NCBI GenBank assembly: GCA_914767885.1 | Contig: CAJZBQ010000064.1 | Location: 186,001 to 250,000 of the forward strand | Length of the DNA stretch: 64,000 bases | Direction of reading: 5' to 3' | DNA from: Blepharisma stoltei | Lineage: Eukaryota; Ciliophora; Heterotrichea; Heterotrichida; Blepharismidae | Part shown: positions 11,542-21,603 of the stretch, piece after piece | Layout: each line of letters begins with the position of its first letter | Position numbering within the stretch: the first letter of the stretch is position 1 | The notes under the pieces: model-generated | The model's database searches: none | What the model saw: only the letters and a program-made list of their open reading frames with translations | What the model was told of the DNA's origin: nothing | Position numbers and translations under genes: made by a program

Positions 11542-13344
11542 TTAATAATCTCCAATTTTATATTGGGCAGTTGTCCTGTCTACTACCACTTTAGCCTTTT
11601 TCTCGTTTCTTCTCCACACGAGCTCTGATTGCTGTTTATGTATCAAAATTTTGGCAGCTTCTCTTTGTTTTTCTAGCTCAGTTTGTGTCTGAATGGCTAC
11701 TGAAAGCTGAAACTGGACAGACCCTCCACTTTGAGTGCTCAGCCCATACCGATTTACCACAGATTTTTCTCCTTCTTCATCAAAGCTAAAAGTGTTGCTT
11801 AATTCCCATGGATTTTCTATACGGACGCTCCCTCCTAATTTTCCTCCCTCCGTGAGCGAACAAAAAAATTTATTAGCTTACGGAGGGGAGTTAATTTTAT
11901 TTTATATATAAGTTTATAGTAATTTGCTTTTTCAAAATTTAAAAAAAAATCCTTCAAAATAATTTTAAAGCAAATATTAGTTTTATTTATAAAATTTATG
12001 TTTAAAAATGCAAAGCTTTTTAAAATTAAACAGAACTAGCTAGAGATTTCATTATAATAGTTATCACTTATTTGTCAAAAATATTTTTTCATAAAAATTT
12101 TTGGTTTGCTCACGGAGGGCACCTGATATTTTTTATGGTTTTTGGTTCGCTCATGGAGGGGGAGTAAGTAAAAGGAATAAATTTCTGAGCGCAATGATTC
12201 AATTGGCCTTCAGGTTTGAAGCGAAATTTTGTGAAATCCAGGAGTATTAGGGATCTCAAAGAAGCCGTAGCCTAAGATATGGTGGCGGCCATAGTCGTCA
12301 ACTGAGTTAACTTGGACACAGACTTGAGGCCAAGCTCGAAATAGAGCATCGTCAGTTGCTATTAAATTTCAAGCGACCGGGAAACAAAAATGAGATATGG
12401 GTTTTCTATTTTTCCCACTGGGGACAGCTCTTGAACAATGCGTCACTGACTTCCCACGGTTAATTAAGTCGCTTACATCTGTTTCTGTAGCTCTTGGGTC
12501 ATAATAATCTTCTAAATTATATTGCCAATTAGGTGGCAATCTTGAATCCATAAAAATATACAAATTATCATCTTCAAAATCTTTGGCAGACAGTAATTCT
12601 CCCATTACAAATACTTTTGCTCCGTTATAAGGCGGCGAAATAAAATTTTCCCCCGCCAAATTTTGCAAGAAAATTTAAAAACAAATTTTCTGGCAGGTTG
12701 CCAGCCAAAATGGATCTTGTATGCAGGACGAATGCCTAATATCGCCTGGGGAAACTGCCAGATTGGCTATTAGAGTGCGATGGCTATGCTGGGCCTCCCT
12801 TTTCCAACTCCGAAAATCCATCTTCCTCGGAAATAGCATCTTTACCTGAATGCGAACTGCGATCGGCCTTTTCCGACATAGCACTCAACTAAATCAATCA
12901 AAACCCAATTGGATGCATATTACAGACTGCCATCATCATTTTCAGGTGCTAAGAGAGCAGACTGGCTAGCCATATTTAATATTTGCCTAATTTTGCCTTA
13001 CTCTCCCCCCCTCCGTGAGTGAATAAAATAATTTTGTTCACTCACGGAGTTGGCTATTTTTTTTTTTTAAAAAATTTATATATAAATTTTATAGAAAAAC
13101 ATTTTTTTCGAAATTTTAAAAAAAATCCTAATCTGAAAAAATTAGGAAACAAATATTAATTTAATTTATAAAATTTATGTTTTAAAACGCAATTTGTTTA
13201 AAATTAAACAGAATTAGCTTGAGATTTCATTATACTAATTATCACTTATATATCAAATTTTTTTTTTCATAAAAAAATTTTTGTTCACTCACGGAGGGGG
13301 GGACTTAGTTCAATTTCTTTTTGGATAAAAGCAAGATCAGCCAT
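11542..13344 (-). CDS. MKS1-like B9-domain transition-zone protein, with three insertions
   Basis: Assembled length is 278 residues. The order is MADLAFIQKEIEL, an insertion, RQN, an insertion, LAGENFISPPYNGAKVFVMG, the B9 domain, a third insertion, then GGSVRIENPW ... RYGLSTQSGGSVQFQL. The last part matches MKS1 (GGSLELED ... RFGLRTETTGTVTF), as do YGFFEIPNTPGFH and TWRPIE. MKS1 acts with B9D1/B9D2 and tectonic proteins in the ciliary transition zone. All three removals (11836-12164, 12659-12988, 12999-13305) keep the frame, and the coding total is exactly 279 codons. It is shorter than animal MKS1 (about 560 residues), lacking most of the N-terminal region. Its start codon is 14 bp from the divergent phosphatase gene. 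Confidence 0.82.
11836..12164. mobile_element. MITE/IES copy M1 (CTCCGTGAG terminal repeat), 329 bp
   Basis: TA-bounded (11836-37 and 12165-66). The left end has TCCCTCCGTGAGCGAAC followed by an inverted copy; the right end has GTTCGCTCATGGAGGGGGAG, with a second inner copy near 12110. It is the most diverged of five copies. Excision joins SFYL to GGSVRIEN in the MKS1-like gene. Confidence 0.85.
12659..12988 (-). mobile_element. SINE-like retroelement in the MKS1-like gene
   Basis: 330 bp between copies of AATTTTGC (12659 and 12989). On the minus strand the 5' end reads ATATGGCTAGCCAGTCTG ... TTAGCACCTG, and GTTGGAAAAGGGAGGCCCAGC lies internally, matching other family members. Removal restores CAA AAT TTG GCG (RQNLAG). 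Confidence 0.7.
12999..13305. mobile_element. MITE/IES copy M2, 307 bp
   Basis: TA-bounded (12999-13000 and 13306-07). Ends are TACTCTCCCCCCCTCCGTG and CACGGAGGGGGGGACTTA, with the same AT-rich core as M3-M5. It sits 13 codons into the MKS1-like gene and only 10 bp from the SINE-like insertion. Excision gives GAA CTA AGG CAA. Confidence 0.87.
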
Positions 13345-13358
13345 TTTAGAATATATAT
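13345..13358. promoter_or_regulatory. 14-bp spacer between divergent start codons
   Basis: Only TTTAGAATATATAT-type sequence lies between the MKS1-like ATG (minus) and the acid phosphatase ATG (plus). Any promoter elements must lie here or overlap the coding regions. Confidence 0.6.
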
Positions 13359-15218
13359 ATGAAAGAGTCGTATATTGCAGGGATTGTTTCCTTTATTTTA
13401 ATATGTGTTTGTATTGCAATATTGATTATGCAAGTAATTTCTAAAGGTGATAAAGAAAAACTCGGAAAGTTCTCGTTAGTTGATGGAGAATTTTTAAGGG
13501 CTCATATTATTGGAGATTATGGAGAATTACGGAAGAGCCATGAGCTGAAAAATGGGAAGTGGTATGTAGAGTATGTGGCCGAAAAAATGAGAGAGATTTC
13601 TGATACTCAGCCCATTTCAATGGTAATTTCAGTTGGAGATAATATCTATAATAAGCCTAAAGGAAGCTTCGATGAAAGAAATTTTAAACTTATGGATAAA
13701 ATTTTTAGTGAAGGCTCTATTGGGATGAAACCATGATATCTTGTGCTCGGAAATCATGACTGCAGGTCAGATTATTCTACTGAAATCGATATGAGTAAGC
13801 TCTACCGTAACTGAAACATGCCTAAGCCTTATTGAAATTCTACAATCAATATTGGAAATTCTAAAAAGGTCAGTGTCATATATCTAAATACTTGCGAAAT
13901 TGGCTGCGAAACGACAAAAACTTTTCCACACCTCCTTTCTGAGTGTGAAGATAATAAAGAAAAGTATTCAAATAAAAAAATAAACAAGCAATATTCCTGG
14001 CTTGAAAGCACTCTTTCTTCATTATATAAAGACCCTTCGATTTCTTGGCTTATTGTTGTCATGCATATGCCAATGTTTTCTGCCAGCAAGGCTCATGGTG
14101 ATAATGAACAATTAAAAACAAGGCTATATTGCTTCTCCATGTTTGCCTAATAGATAAATAAGTTATTTTTAAGAGAAAATCTTTACTCCCCCCCCTCCGT
14201 GAGTGAACAAAAAAATTTTGTTCACTACGAGGGGGGTTAATTTTTTTTTTTCTAAAAAATTTATATATAAATTTTATAAAAATTTTTTTTTTGAATTTTA
14301 AAAATATCCTAATTTGCAAAAATTGGAAAGCAAATATTAATTTAATTTATAAAATTTATGTTTTAAAAAGCAATTTTTTTAAAATTAAACAGAATTAGCT
14401 CTAGATTTCATTATATAATAATTATCACTTATATATCAAATTTTTTTTCCATAAAAAATTTTTGTTCACTCACGGAGGGTAGGTTTTTGGGCAAAAAATG
14501 GCGATTTTTCTAATGGCTTTGTTCACTCACGGAGGGGGGGAGTTAGAAAATTAATATATACCCTTTGTTGTTTAAATATAACGTAGACTTAGTATTAGCA
14601 GGCCATGACCACCTGATGCAATATATGGCAAACAAAAAAGCCTCTGAGCCTACACCTTTTGAGCCAAAGGTCAATGATACTGATAGTCTTGATTGCGGAT
14701 ATTTGGAGTATGTGCCTTATCAGAGAGAAGTGGAATTCGATAAAGGAGAATATTTACACCAAGTTGTAATGGGAGCTGGAGGAGGAGACCTTGACCCAAT
14801 TTGCCCAAAGAGAGTTACAGATATGGCAGAGTTGCTATACGCGAATACTAATTATGGGTTTGCTGAGCTGTATGCGGATCCAGATTTACTCAGTATCAAT
14901 TTTTATTCTTATTAAAAATGAATAATCCATTAGCTTGATGATTAAAAAATTGCTAAGTTTTGATATGTAGTATATTGCTTTTTTATATAAAGGGCTATTT
15001 TTAAAAAGAATATTAGAAGATCATAAAAATTCTGAAAAATTAAACGGAGAAAAGTTTGGAACTAGGCTAATAATTAATTTTTAACTAATAAATCATAAAT
15101 CTAAAGGGCTATTTAGTATTAATGATTATATGAATATAATAGCTCACAGCCTGTTTTTACAGCAAATATCCATAGCTACAACTTAACAGGTGTCTCAAAT
15201 CTCCAGAAATCTAATTAA
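13359..15218 (+). CDS. Purple acid phosphatase-like metallophosphoesterase, copy 1
   Basis: 400 residues once 14125-14556 and 14904-15128 are removed, identical in length to its neighbour copy. An N-terminal hydrophobic segment (residues ~7-26) acts as signal anchor. Metallophosphoesterase motifs appear in order: GDYGE, GDNIYN, GNHDC, VVMHMP and GHDH, as in tartrate-resistant (ACP5-type) acid phosphatases with a two-metal centre. The enzyme probably cleaves phosphomonoesters in lysosomal or surface compartments. Several UGA codons are Trp; TGA at 13734 aligns to TGG in copy 2. The C-terminus after the second IES reads NFYEYNSSQPVFTANIHSYN, matching NFYEYNSTEPIFTSNIHNYN of copy 2. Without excision it would appear truncated at 14915. 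Confidence 0.85.
14125..14556. other. Composite IES: a MITE nested inside a 72-bp IES
   Basis: Copy 2 and the required frame place the boundaries at TATA (14125-14128 and 14557-14560), giving RLYPLLFKYN. Inside, the MITE at 14184-14543 has its own TA ends. Removing it leaves 72 bp lacking MITE terminal repeats, that is, an older short IES. Confidence 0.75.
14184..14543. mobile_element. MITE copy M3, 360 bp
   Basis: TA at 14184-85 and 14544-45. The left end is CTCCGTGAGTGAAC followed by its inverted copy, forming a hairpin. The core is AT-rich. The right end has two copies of GTTCACTCACGGAGG about 60 bp apart, separated by TTTTTGGGCAAAAAATGGCG. Confidence 0.87.
14904..15128. other. IES, 225 bp, in phosphatase copy 1
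   Basis: TA-bounded (14904-05 and 15129-30), AT-rich, with no family ends recognised. Excision turns a premature UAA into the C-terminal extension conserved in copy 2. Confidence 0.75.
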
Positions 15219-15430
15219 TAGAATTCTTGATATCTGTTTCCCCCATTATAAGAAATTATTTGGATTTTTCTATTTGTACTTCATTTAGCAATAAATATCA
15301 ATACTCCTAAAACCGACTTTCACATATTTTATTTCCTCTTTATTAAGCTAATCACCTTTTATTGCGAAAAATAATGAATTCGCAATCTTTTTATTAAATT
15401 TGTCATTTGTTGATGAAATAAACTAAAAAT

Positions 15431-16797
15431 ATGAAGGAGAGGAACATTATTGTCATTATTACATGGATTTTGATTACTGTTTTTGCAATAGTTCTTATTG
15501 CCCAAGCAGCTTCAAGTGGTGGTAAAGAAAAAATCTCAAAGTACCAGCTTGTCCAAGGCAATTATTTAAGAGCCCATGTAATAGGTGACTATGGTGAAGT
15601 AGAAAAGTCTTATAGACTCCCTAATGGAGAATGGCATGTAGAATGAGTAGCAGCTGGCATGAGAAATCTAGCAGACATTCGTCCAATTTCTATGGTAATT
15701 TCTGTAGGTGACAACATTTATAATCAGCCAGAGGGCAGTTTTGATAATAGAAACTTTAAGCTGATGCATGAAATCTTTGATCAAGGCTCTATATCAATGA
15801 AGCCTTGGTACGTTGTATTAGGGAATCATGATTGTATGTCAGATATTTCTGACGAACTCGATATGACGAAATTATACCCAAACTGGAATATGCCTGCGCC
15901 TTATTGGAATACAACGGTTAGTATAGGAAATGACATGAAACTAGGGCTTATTTATTTGAATTCTTGCGAAATTGCATGTGAAGTCCCTGATCTTTATCCT
16001 TATTTACAAGGGGAGTGTGAGTCTATGAAAGTACATGCTACAGAGAGTAAGGTAAATAAACAATATGCATGGCTTGAACAAGTTTTGATTGATCTGAATA
16101 AAGATACAACGATAGCTTGGATTGCTGTTGTAATGCATATGCCAATTTTTTCTGCAAGTGTGGAGCATGGAGATAATGATCAGCTGAAAAAGAGACTTTA
16201 CCCAATTTTATTCAAATATAACGTAGATTTAGTGTTGACTGGCCATGACCATCAAATGGAGTATTTCTATTTATAATAAAAGCTCATAAATATTTTCTAC
16301 AAGAAGTTAAGGTCCTTATATTATTTTACAGGCTTTATTCACTATATAATTGGTATACAATAAACAAATTTATTTTTGAAATTAAATTATTTTTTAAAAA
16401 AAGAGGAAAAATAAAAATAATACTGTATTTAGCTAGTAAAAAGAACAGTGAGCCTACACCTTTTCAACCTAGTGTAAATGTTACAGGATTAAAGTGTGGG
16501 TATATGGAGTATATTCCTGATCAAAGAGAATTTGATTTTGACAAAGGAGACTATATTCATAATATTATTATGGGAGCTGGAGGAGCTTCTATTGATGAAA
16601 TTTGCCCAGACAGAGTAACAGATATGGCAGATTTGATATATGGGAACACAAAGAATTATGGGTTTATGGAGCTATATGTGGATCCAAGTATAATCAGCAT
16701 TAATTTTTATGAATATAATAGCACAGAACCTATTTTCACATCTAATATTCATAATTATAATGCTACGACAAGTAGTGAAGAGTTTAAAATATTCTAA
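15431..16797 (+). CDS. Purple acid phosphatase-like metallophosphoesterase, copy 2
   Basis: 400 residues after removing 16262-16425. Same layout as copy 1: an N-terminal anchor (residues ~6-26), GDYGE, GDNIYN, GNHDC, VVMHMP and GHDH. One UGA is Trp (HVEWVAAG). The break falls in GHDHQMEY, and the join reads EYLASKKNSEPTPF against QYMANKKASEPTPF in copy 1. The two copies are tandem on one strand, 212 bp apart. Their shared length with different IES positions means the IESs were gained or lost after the duplication. The substrate is unknown. Confidence 0.86.
16262..16425. other. IES, 164 bp, in phosphatase copy 2
   Basis: Flanked by a GTATTT direct repeat containing TA (16262-63 and 16426-27). 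AT-rich. Copy 1 has no IES at this position, so the boundary is set independently by the paralogue. Confidence 0.8.
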
Positions 16798-16986
16798 TTT
16801 ATTTCCATTCTATAATAAAAATTTATAAGATGTGCTTTATTTAAAATGGAAAAGGAAAATAAATAATAATTTATTGTATAATGGAGTAAGGGATATTATT
16901 AATCGTAAATATTTAGCTATTAAATACTTGTTATTTAAATTACAGCAAGCTATTGCTGATAGCATTTTTATTTAGCCTATAATAAA

Positions 16987-17241
16987 ATGAACACACCAAA
17001 TATGCTAAGACTCCAAGAAAATCCGACTTTTTTAACAAAATTCCAGAAATACACAGACTCAGAAGTATTAAGAGACATTTCTAATATAGAAAAAGGATTT
17101 GTAAGTGCATCTCAGCCTGAAACTTCTGTACATAATGAGCACAGAGTTCTTCTCAAGGATTTTCAAGTTAAACTAGCAAAAAGACTAGCTGTAAATAATG
17201 GAGAATTTAAACCCGAAAATCTGAGATGGTTTGATAATTAA
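16987..17241 (+). CDS. Small conserved-looking protein, unknown
   Basis: 84 residues, MNTPNMLRLQENPTFL to NLRWFDN, with a strong TATAATAAAATG start context. It is predicted helical, soluble and charged, without membrane segments or recognised motif. It ends 67 bp before the convergent BAH-PHD gene. The start context and gene-like composition make it credible despite its size. Confidence 0.55.
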   Translation: MNTPNMLRLQENPTFLTKFQKYTDSEVLRDISNIEKGFVSASQPETSVHNEHRVLLKDFQVKLAKRLAVNNGEFKPENLRWFDN

Positions 17242-17308
17242 TTGATATTTTCTATACAAAGTAATTGAAATCATAAACTTTTAAAAAATGTAATTTTATA
17301 AAAATGGA

Positions 17309-17999
17309 CTAAAAAATCAAGCGGCACTTCGAACACATAATTTCTACTTCATCTATATCTTGAGAATAACCTAAACACGAATTATGGTAAATTGAATAGC
17401 AACCAGGACATGTGAAATAAGGCTCGTCTGGATTGAAAATTTTATTGCATTTACACACCCTTTTCCACTCATCTATGCTTGGCACAATTTTATTTAATTG
17501 TGGGCTGAAAGTTGCTCTTGTAAAAAAAACGTCTTCTACATCTTCAGTCCTTACAAAGTCATTGTATTTTAATACCAAAATTTTTTCTTCAATCATTTCC
17601 ATTTCAATTATTTGCTTTTCATCACTATCAAAAAGCTCAATTTCACTGAAGCTTATATAATTTGCAATCTCTAACTCTTTTAGTGTTAATTATTATTAAT
17701 ATTTTTTTTATTTTACATAAAAAATTTTTACTGATGACAAAATTTATAGAACTTGTATTTAATTTAATTAAAAGGAGCGAAGTTAAGTCAATTGCTCGAT
17801 AAAACCACCTGATAAGCAGTTCCCCACAGCACAAATCGAAGTTTCATCATATCTTTTCTATAGTGGCATATGCTGACTGGTTATCTTCAAGTCTTACTGA
17901 AATTGTGTCCCCAGACTTGTAATACTCATTATCAACTTTGATAAAAGTTCTTTTTACTCTTCCGTTGTCAGGAAGGCGCTTTGCCTTCAAAAATTCCAT
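17309..17999 (-). CDS. BAH-PHD chromatin protein
   Basis: 186 residues after removing 17654-17783. The N-terminal BAH module (YYKSGDTISVRL ... ATIEKIWWNF ... IRWFYRAIDL) continues across the break to SFSEIELFDSDEKQ and DVFFTRATF. The two Trp of IWWNF are UGA codons at a conserved aromatic position. A C-terminal PHD finger follows: CKCNKIF...CPGCYSIYHNSCLG...CSKC, with the Cys4-His-Cys3 pattern. BAH-PHD proteins bind nucleosomes and modified histone tails; the ligand is not predictable. Without excision the first half would appear as a short orphan. It is compact for the class, with no extra domains. Confidence 0.8.
17654..17783. other. IES, 130 bp, in the BAH domain
   Basis: TA-bounded (17654-55 and 17784-85), very AT-rich, with multiple in-frame stops. 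The join gives GAC TTA AGC TTC (DLSFSEIELF), continuing the BAH fold. Confidence 0.8.
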
Positions 18000-18396
18000 T
18001 ATATGGGGGTATTTTAATAAAATTAAATAGTTACTTCTCCCTCATTAATCAAGCAGAAATTTTTGCTGCCATAAAGTAAGTTCTAAAAAAACTTCTAAAA
18101 TTGCCATCTTGGCTAAAATAATTCTGTAAAGTAAGTTAATTTTTTGCGAAAATAAGCCAGAAATCAGTAACCAGCATTTACCTACAAGGGCTAGAAAATC
18201 TTACCCTTGAGAATCGCCCTTATGGGTGAATTTTTAATAAGATGGAAATATCTATTCTAGGTCTTCCTTCATGCCGTTGAGCCTTGCCCAATTCAGTCCG
18301 CTCCTATGCTCCCTTACAAACTTTGAAAAATTACACCAACTAGAGCAATTTATTCCTGCTAGAGCCTGCGTCCCAAATGATTGGTCTCTTCCACTT
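18000..18396. other. Intergenic stretch upstream of the BAH-PHD gene
   Basis: No gene is seen. The GC content rises from about 18180 into the duplicated segment that follows. Confidence 0.35.
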
Positions 18397-18755
18397 AAGG
18401 TTCTTTGATCGTAAAAGGGCTCTTAAAAACGGCAAGCCTGAATCCAAAAGAGGGTTACTAAAGTTACTCATAGAGATCTCCGCCCTGTGCGATACCTATT
18501 CCATATGTGAGATCTCTCAAAGCACTCCTTATTGCCAAGAGCTGGTCAATCCTTTGTAACTTGCTGGAGATTTTCCCTTCAACTCAAGGTCCTTTGGTCG
18601 TTAAAGGGCTCTTAAAAATGACAAGTCTGAGCCCAAAAGGGTTACTAAAGTTACTCATAGAGTTCTTCACCCAGTGCGACACCTATTCCGTGAGTGAGAT
18701 CTCTCAAAGCAGTCCTTATTGTCAAGAGCTTGCTAATCCTTTGTAACTTGCTGAA
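18397..18755. repeat. Two-copy tandem duplication, ~189-bp unit
   Basis: Unit 1 starts AAGGTTCTTTGATCGT (18397) and unit 2 AAGGTCCTTTGGTCGT (18586). Both continue through AAAGGGCTCTTAAAAA, GTTACTCATAGAG, GAGATCTCTCAAAGCA and CCTTTGTAACTTGCTG. They are about 85% identical by eye. The open frames inside are shared only because of the repeat. Possibly a structured RNA or repeat fragment; not identified. Confidence 0.6.
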
Positions 18756-19286
18756 TATATATTCCATGCTATGTACCGACCCAAGGTCGATTTCGAAAAT
18801 AAGCCAATTTATAAAATTGTTTAAAATTCAAGGACAGAAGAGATTTTATTGTAATATTCATCCCATTTAAATAAAAGATGTTCTTTATCTCATGCTCATT
18901 TTTTCTCAAAAATTATATTTTAGAATGTTTTTAATCGCTTATGGGAGAGTTAATAAATGGATCATTATAATTTATTTTTATAGTATCTTCGAACATTCTT
19001 TTTCATAATTGCAATTCATTTGAGCTAATAAATAAAATTCCTGCAAACTCAATTGAATCATAATAATAATTAGACAGGGAAATATCATTAGCAAGCCCAT
19101 TACACATACTCTATGATAGTGCAATTCATATAAGGCAAACCTTTTAATCCTTATTATTTAATTTCATTATGTAATAAACAATGAACTATCGCATACTCCA
19201 ATTTGCTATTGTTATGGAATTTATCTAATTTTTAGATTGATTAATGAAATATCTCTGAGTTCTTAAAAGCAAAGATTGTATAATTA
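18756..19286. other. AT-rich intergenic stretch
   Basis: Nothing gene-like is seen. Several ATAATTATTA-type tracts lie downstream of the CDGSH gene. Confidence 0.35.
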
Positions 19287-19577
19287 TTACCATTCCAAAT
19301 GTATGTGAGATCCGTCACAAAATGGCCCTGACCTTTTGTCATTATGCTTGCATCCACATAAATACCACATTTTCTGTTTTCTTTCAACTGTGAAGGTTAT
19401 TGGCTGAAACTCAGTACCTATGTGAGCATCGTCACAAAATGGCTGGGTTTTTGACAATCCACATGTACAATATCTGTATTCTTTTCCTGGCTCTAAGTCA
19501 TCTATTCTATATGGGTTTGGAGCTGCAATTCTTGGCAGTCTTTCATTTTCTCCACTGGCTTCTTTGGACTCTTCCAT
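19287..19577 (-). CDS. CDGSH iron-sulfur protein (CISD3-like)
   Basis: 96 residues carrying two CDGSH-type 2Fe-2S motifs. The first is CTCGLSKTQPFCDDAH (three Cys and His) and the second CGCKHNDKRSGPFCDGSH with the canonical CDGSH. Two motifs in one short chain is the CISD3/MiNT arrangement, a soluble mitochondrial protein linked to Fe-S and redox balance. There is no transmembrane helix, unlike mitoNEET. The N-terminus is acidic (MEESKEASGENERL) and not an obvious presequence. The first motif has Asp-Asp-Ala for Asp-Gly-Ser, common in first motifs. No insertions. Confidence 0.85.
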   Translation of the reverse strand: MEESKEASGENERLPRIAAPNPYRIDDLEPGKEYRYCTCGLSKTQPFCDDAHIGTEFQPITFTVERKQKMWYLCGCKHNDKRSGPFCDGSHIHLEW

Positions 19578-20581
19578 GTTAAAAATATTAAGAAATTACA
19601 TGCGATCTCAACATAGAGTTCTTAAGTGAATTTTAATTGTTCGCATGAGCCAGGCCCTGCAGTTAATATACCTGTAGATTTGTTAAGCTAAGCGCATAAA
19701 ACGCTTACTTGACCGTCTGACAGGGTTAACTTTAATCCGTCATTTTATTTATTATTATGGTTTAATGCATATCGTTTCGGTCATTTTAATTGTAAAATTA
19801 AGCTTGATTAATTTTAACTAAAAATCATAAATTATAGGATTAAATAAATTCTTAGGATCTTTTATAGGTTTTTGCTTATGATTTAATAAGCAAAAGTTAA
19901 AAAAATAATATGCTACAGGACAATTAGCGGCGCTACCTAACTCCAGGAAAGGTAGCCGATGCTGGGTGCAGTATAAATCAGAGTTCAAATGGTGTAAAAC
20001 TCCACCTTTTTGAATTTTCTGGCTAGACTCAACTAGTCTAATAATTAGCTCCCTCCATCTGCAGAATGCCCTGAGAGAGGACCATATGATAGGATGCCTG
20101 TCTAGCCCATCTGGAAGACCCGAAAACCCTTAGGTGACAGCAAAGCTTCCCCCTTCGGCAAAGCACCACCAAGCCAGAAGGCTTACTTCAAAAAGGGACA
20201 AAGTCCCTGTTTTTAGCTTCATCGTTGAGCTCTACCTGCTCCATATGATTGCGCCTAGGATCCCAATTTCCGTCAACGCCACCATTTTATTTCTACCAGA
20301 ATAAGCAAGGAGCTTGCAATTAATTTACACAATTAAAATTGGCAAAGTGGCAATCCAGCATGCAGCGAGTGAAGGTCAGTGTAAATAAGAAGCTTTAATT
20401 GAAAGAAATTTCAATTTGACCAGGTCTAATGATTCTGTTTCTGAAGTCTGCAAGAGCGCAGATTGATTCATTTCTGGACTAGGCACTCATGATGGATAGA
20501 TAGTTTGCATTATGGTAGGTGCAGAGTAATAGGATATGCCTAGAAAAAATGCAATGTCATTATGCTTATTCTCTTATTTTA
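19578..20581. other. Intergenic region with a GC-rich, possibly RNA-derived island
   Basis: About 19915-20290 is markedly GC-richer than its flanks. It has GGTAGCCGATGCTGGGTGCAG and AGAGTTCAAATGG, the latter resembling a pol III B box. Its end GCCACCATTTTATTT resembles a reversed AAAATGG element end, so it may be a retroelement relative. No tRNA cloverleaf can be built. The rest is featureless. Confidence 0.4.
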
Positions 20582-21586
20582 TTAGATAAATGGATTATTA
20601 AATATTTTACATTCTTTAGCACTCCTATTTCCAAGCAAATATATCAGTTGCCCATCTTCAAATATGGAATTGGATTTTTCTGGTATTGGTGACTGAGAAA
20701 TAGAGAGGTCTCTTTGAAAATTCTTTTTTCTTTTAACTTCTCGAACTGATCTTGCTCTACTGTTGAGCAAAGGTTTATATACTTCTCCTGGCGTCCTTGC
20801 TCTTAACGGACTATGAAATTCTCTCTTACTCCCCCCCTCCGTGAGTGAACAAAAAAATTTTGTTCACTCACGGAGGGGGGTTAAATTTTTTTTTTTTTAA
20901 AAAATTTATATATAAATTTTTTATAAAAAATTTTTTTTTTTCGAAATTTAAAAAAATCCTAATTCGCAAAAATTGGAAAGCAAATATTAATTTAATTTAT
21001 AAAATTTATGTTTTAAAAAGCAATTCGTTTGAAATTAAACAGAATTAGCTCTAGATTTCATTATACTAATTATCATTTATATATCAAAAATTTTTTCCAT
21101 CAAAAAATTTTTCTATTAAAAAAATTTTTGTTCACTCACGGAGGGTGGGTTTTTGGGCAAAAAATAGCGATTTTTCTAATGGTTTTGTTCACTCACGGAG
21201 GGGGGGTTAGAAGTATTTTTGTTTCTATTAAGTATAGGATTTTCTCCGAAGCTTTCATTTTTAGCTGTTTTAACAGTAGGCGTCTCAGATTTCCTATGCT
21301 TGATGATTCTCATATTTTTTTCTTTCGCAAACATCACCAAGCTGAAAAAGCTCGCGAAATTTGGCTTTATCATTTTCCTCTCCAGAGTAGTAGGCGTGCT
21401 ATCAATTTCATTTGCCAATAAATTTGGGCTGTCAATTTTCACATCGGAAATTTTAACCAAAAGTTTCATTTTTCTTCTTTTGCTTCTCAGCCCTTCAATT
21501 TTTCTTTGCAAAGCAGATAAATTTCTCTTTTCCTCCAAAATTTGGTTGAAATTTTTTATGTTTTCTGAATATTTTCTTCTCTGCAT
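20582..21586 (-). CDS. Short basic coiled-coil protein, interrupted by a MITE
   Basis: 207 residues after removing 20827-21207. N-terminus: MQRRKYSENIKNFNQILEEK, a Lys/Arg-rich helix. The middle is basic with Ser/Thr-Pro sites (SETPTVKTAKN). The join gives NKNTSKREFHSPLRARTPGEVY, and it ends CKIFNNPFI. Charge and Ser-Pro content suggest a regulated cytoskeletal or nuclear protein, but no family is recognised. Start codons of this gene and the next (21604, plus) are 17 bp apart. Confidence 0.6.
20827..21207. mobile_element. MITE/IES copy M4, 381 bp
   Basis: TA-bounded (20827-28 and 21208-09). The left end is a perfect hairpin of CTCCGTGAGTGAAC and its complement. The right end has two GTTCACTCACGGAGG copies. 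The core is nearly the same as M3 and M5. Excision restores the frame of the host gene. Confidence 0.88.
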
Positions 21587-21603
21587 TAAATTATAATAAA
21601 TAT
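21587..21603. promoter_or_regulatory. 17-bp spacer between divergent start codons
   Basis: A TAAATTATAATAAATAT-type sequence separates two ATGs on opposite strands. It is the only room for a shared promoter. Confidence 0.55.

Noticed and set aside
13359-14319. Phosphatase copy 1 as a pseudogene with several stops
   Set aside because: The stops are UGA (Trp in this code) or lie in IESs; the restored protein is exactly 400 residues, as in copy 2.
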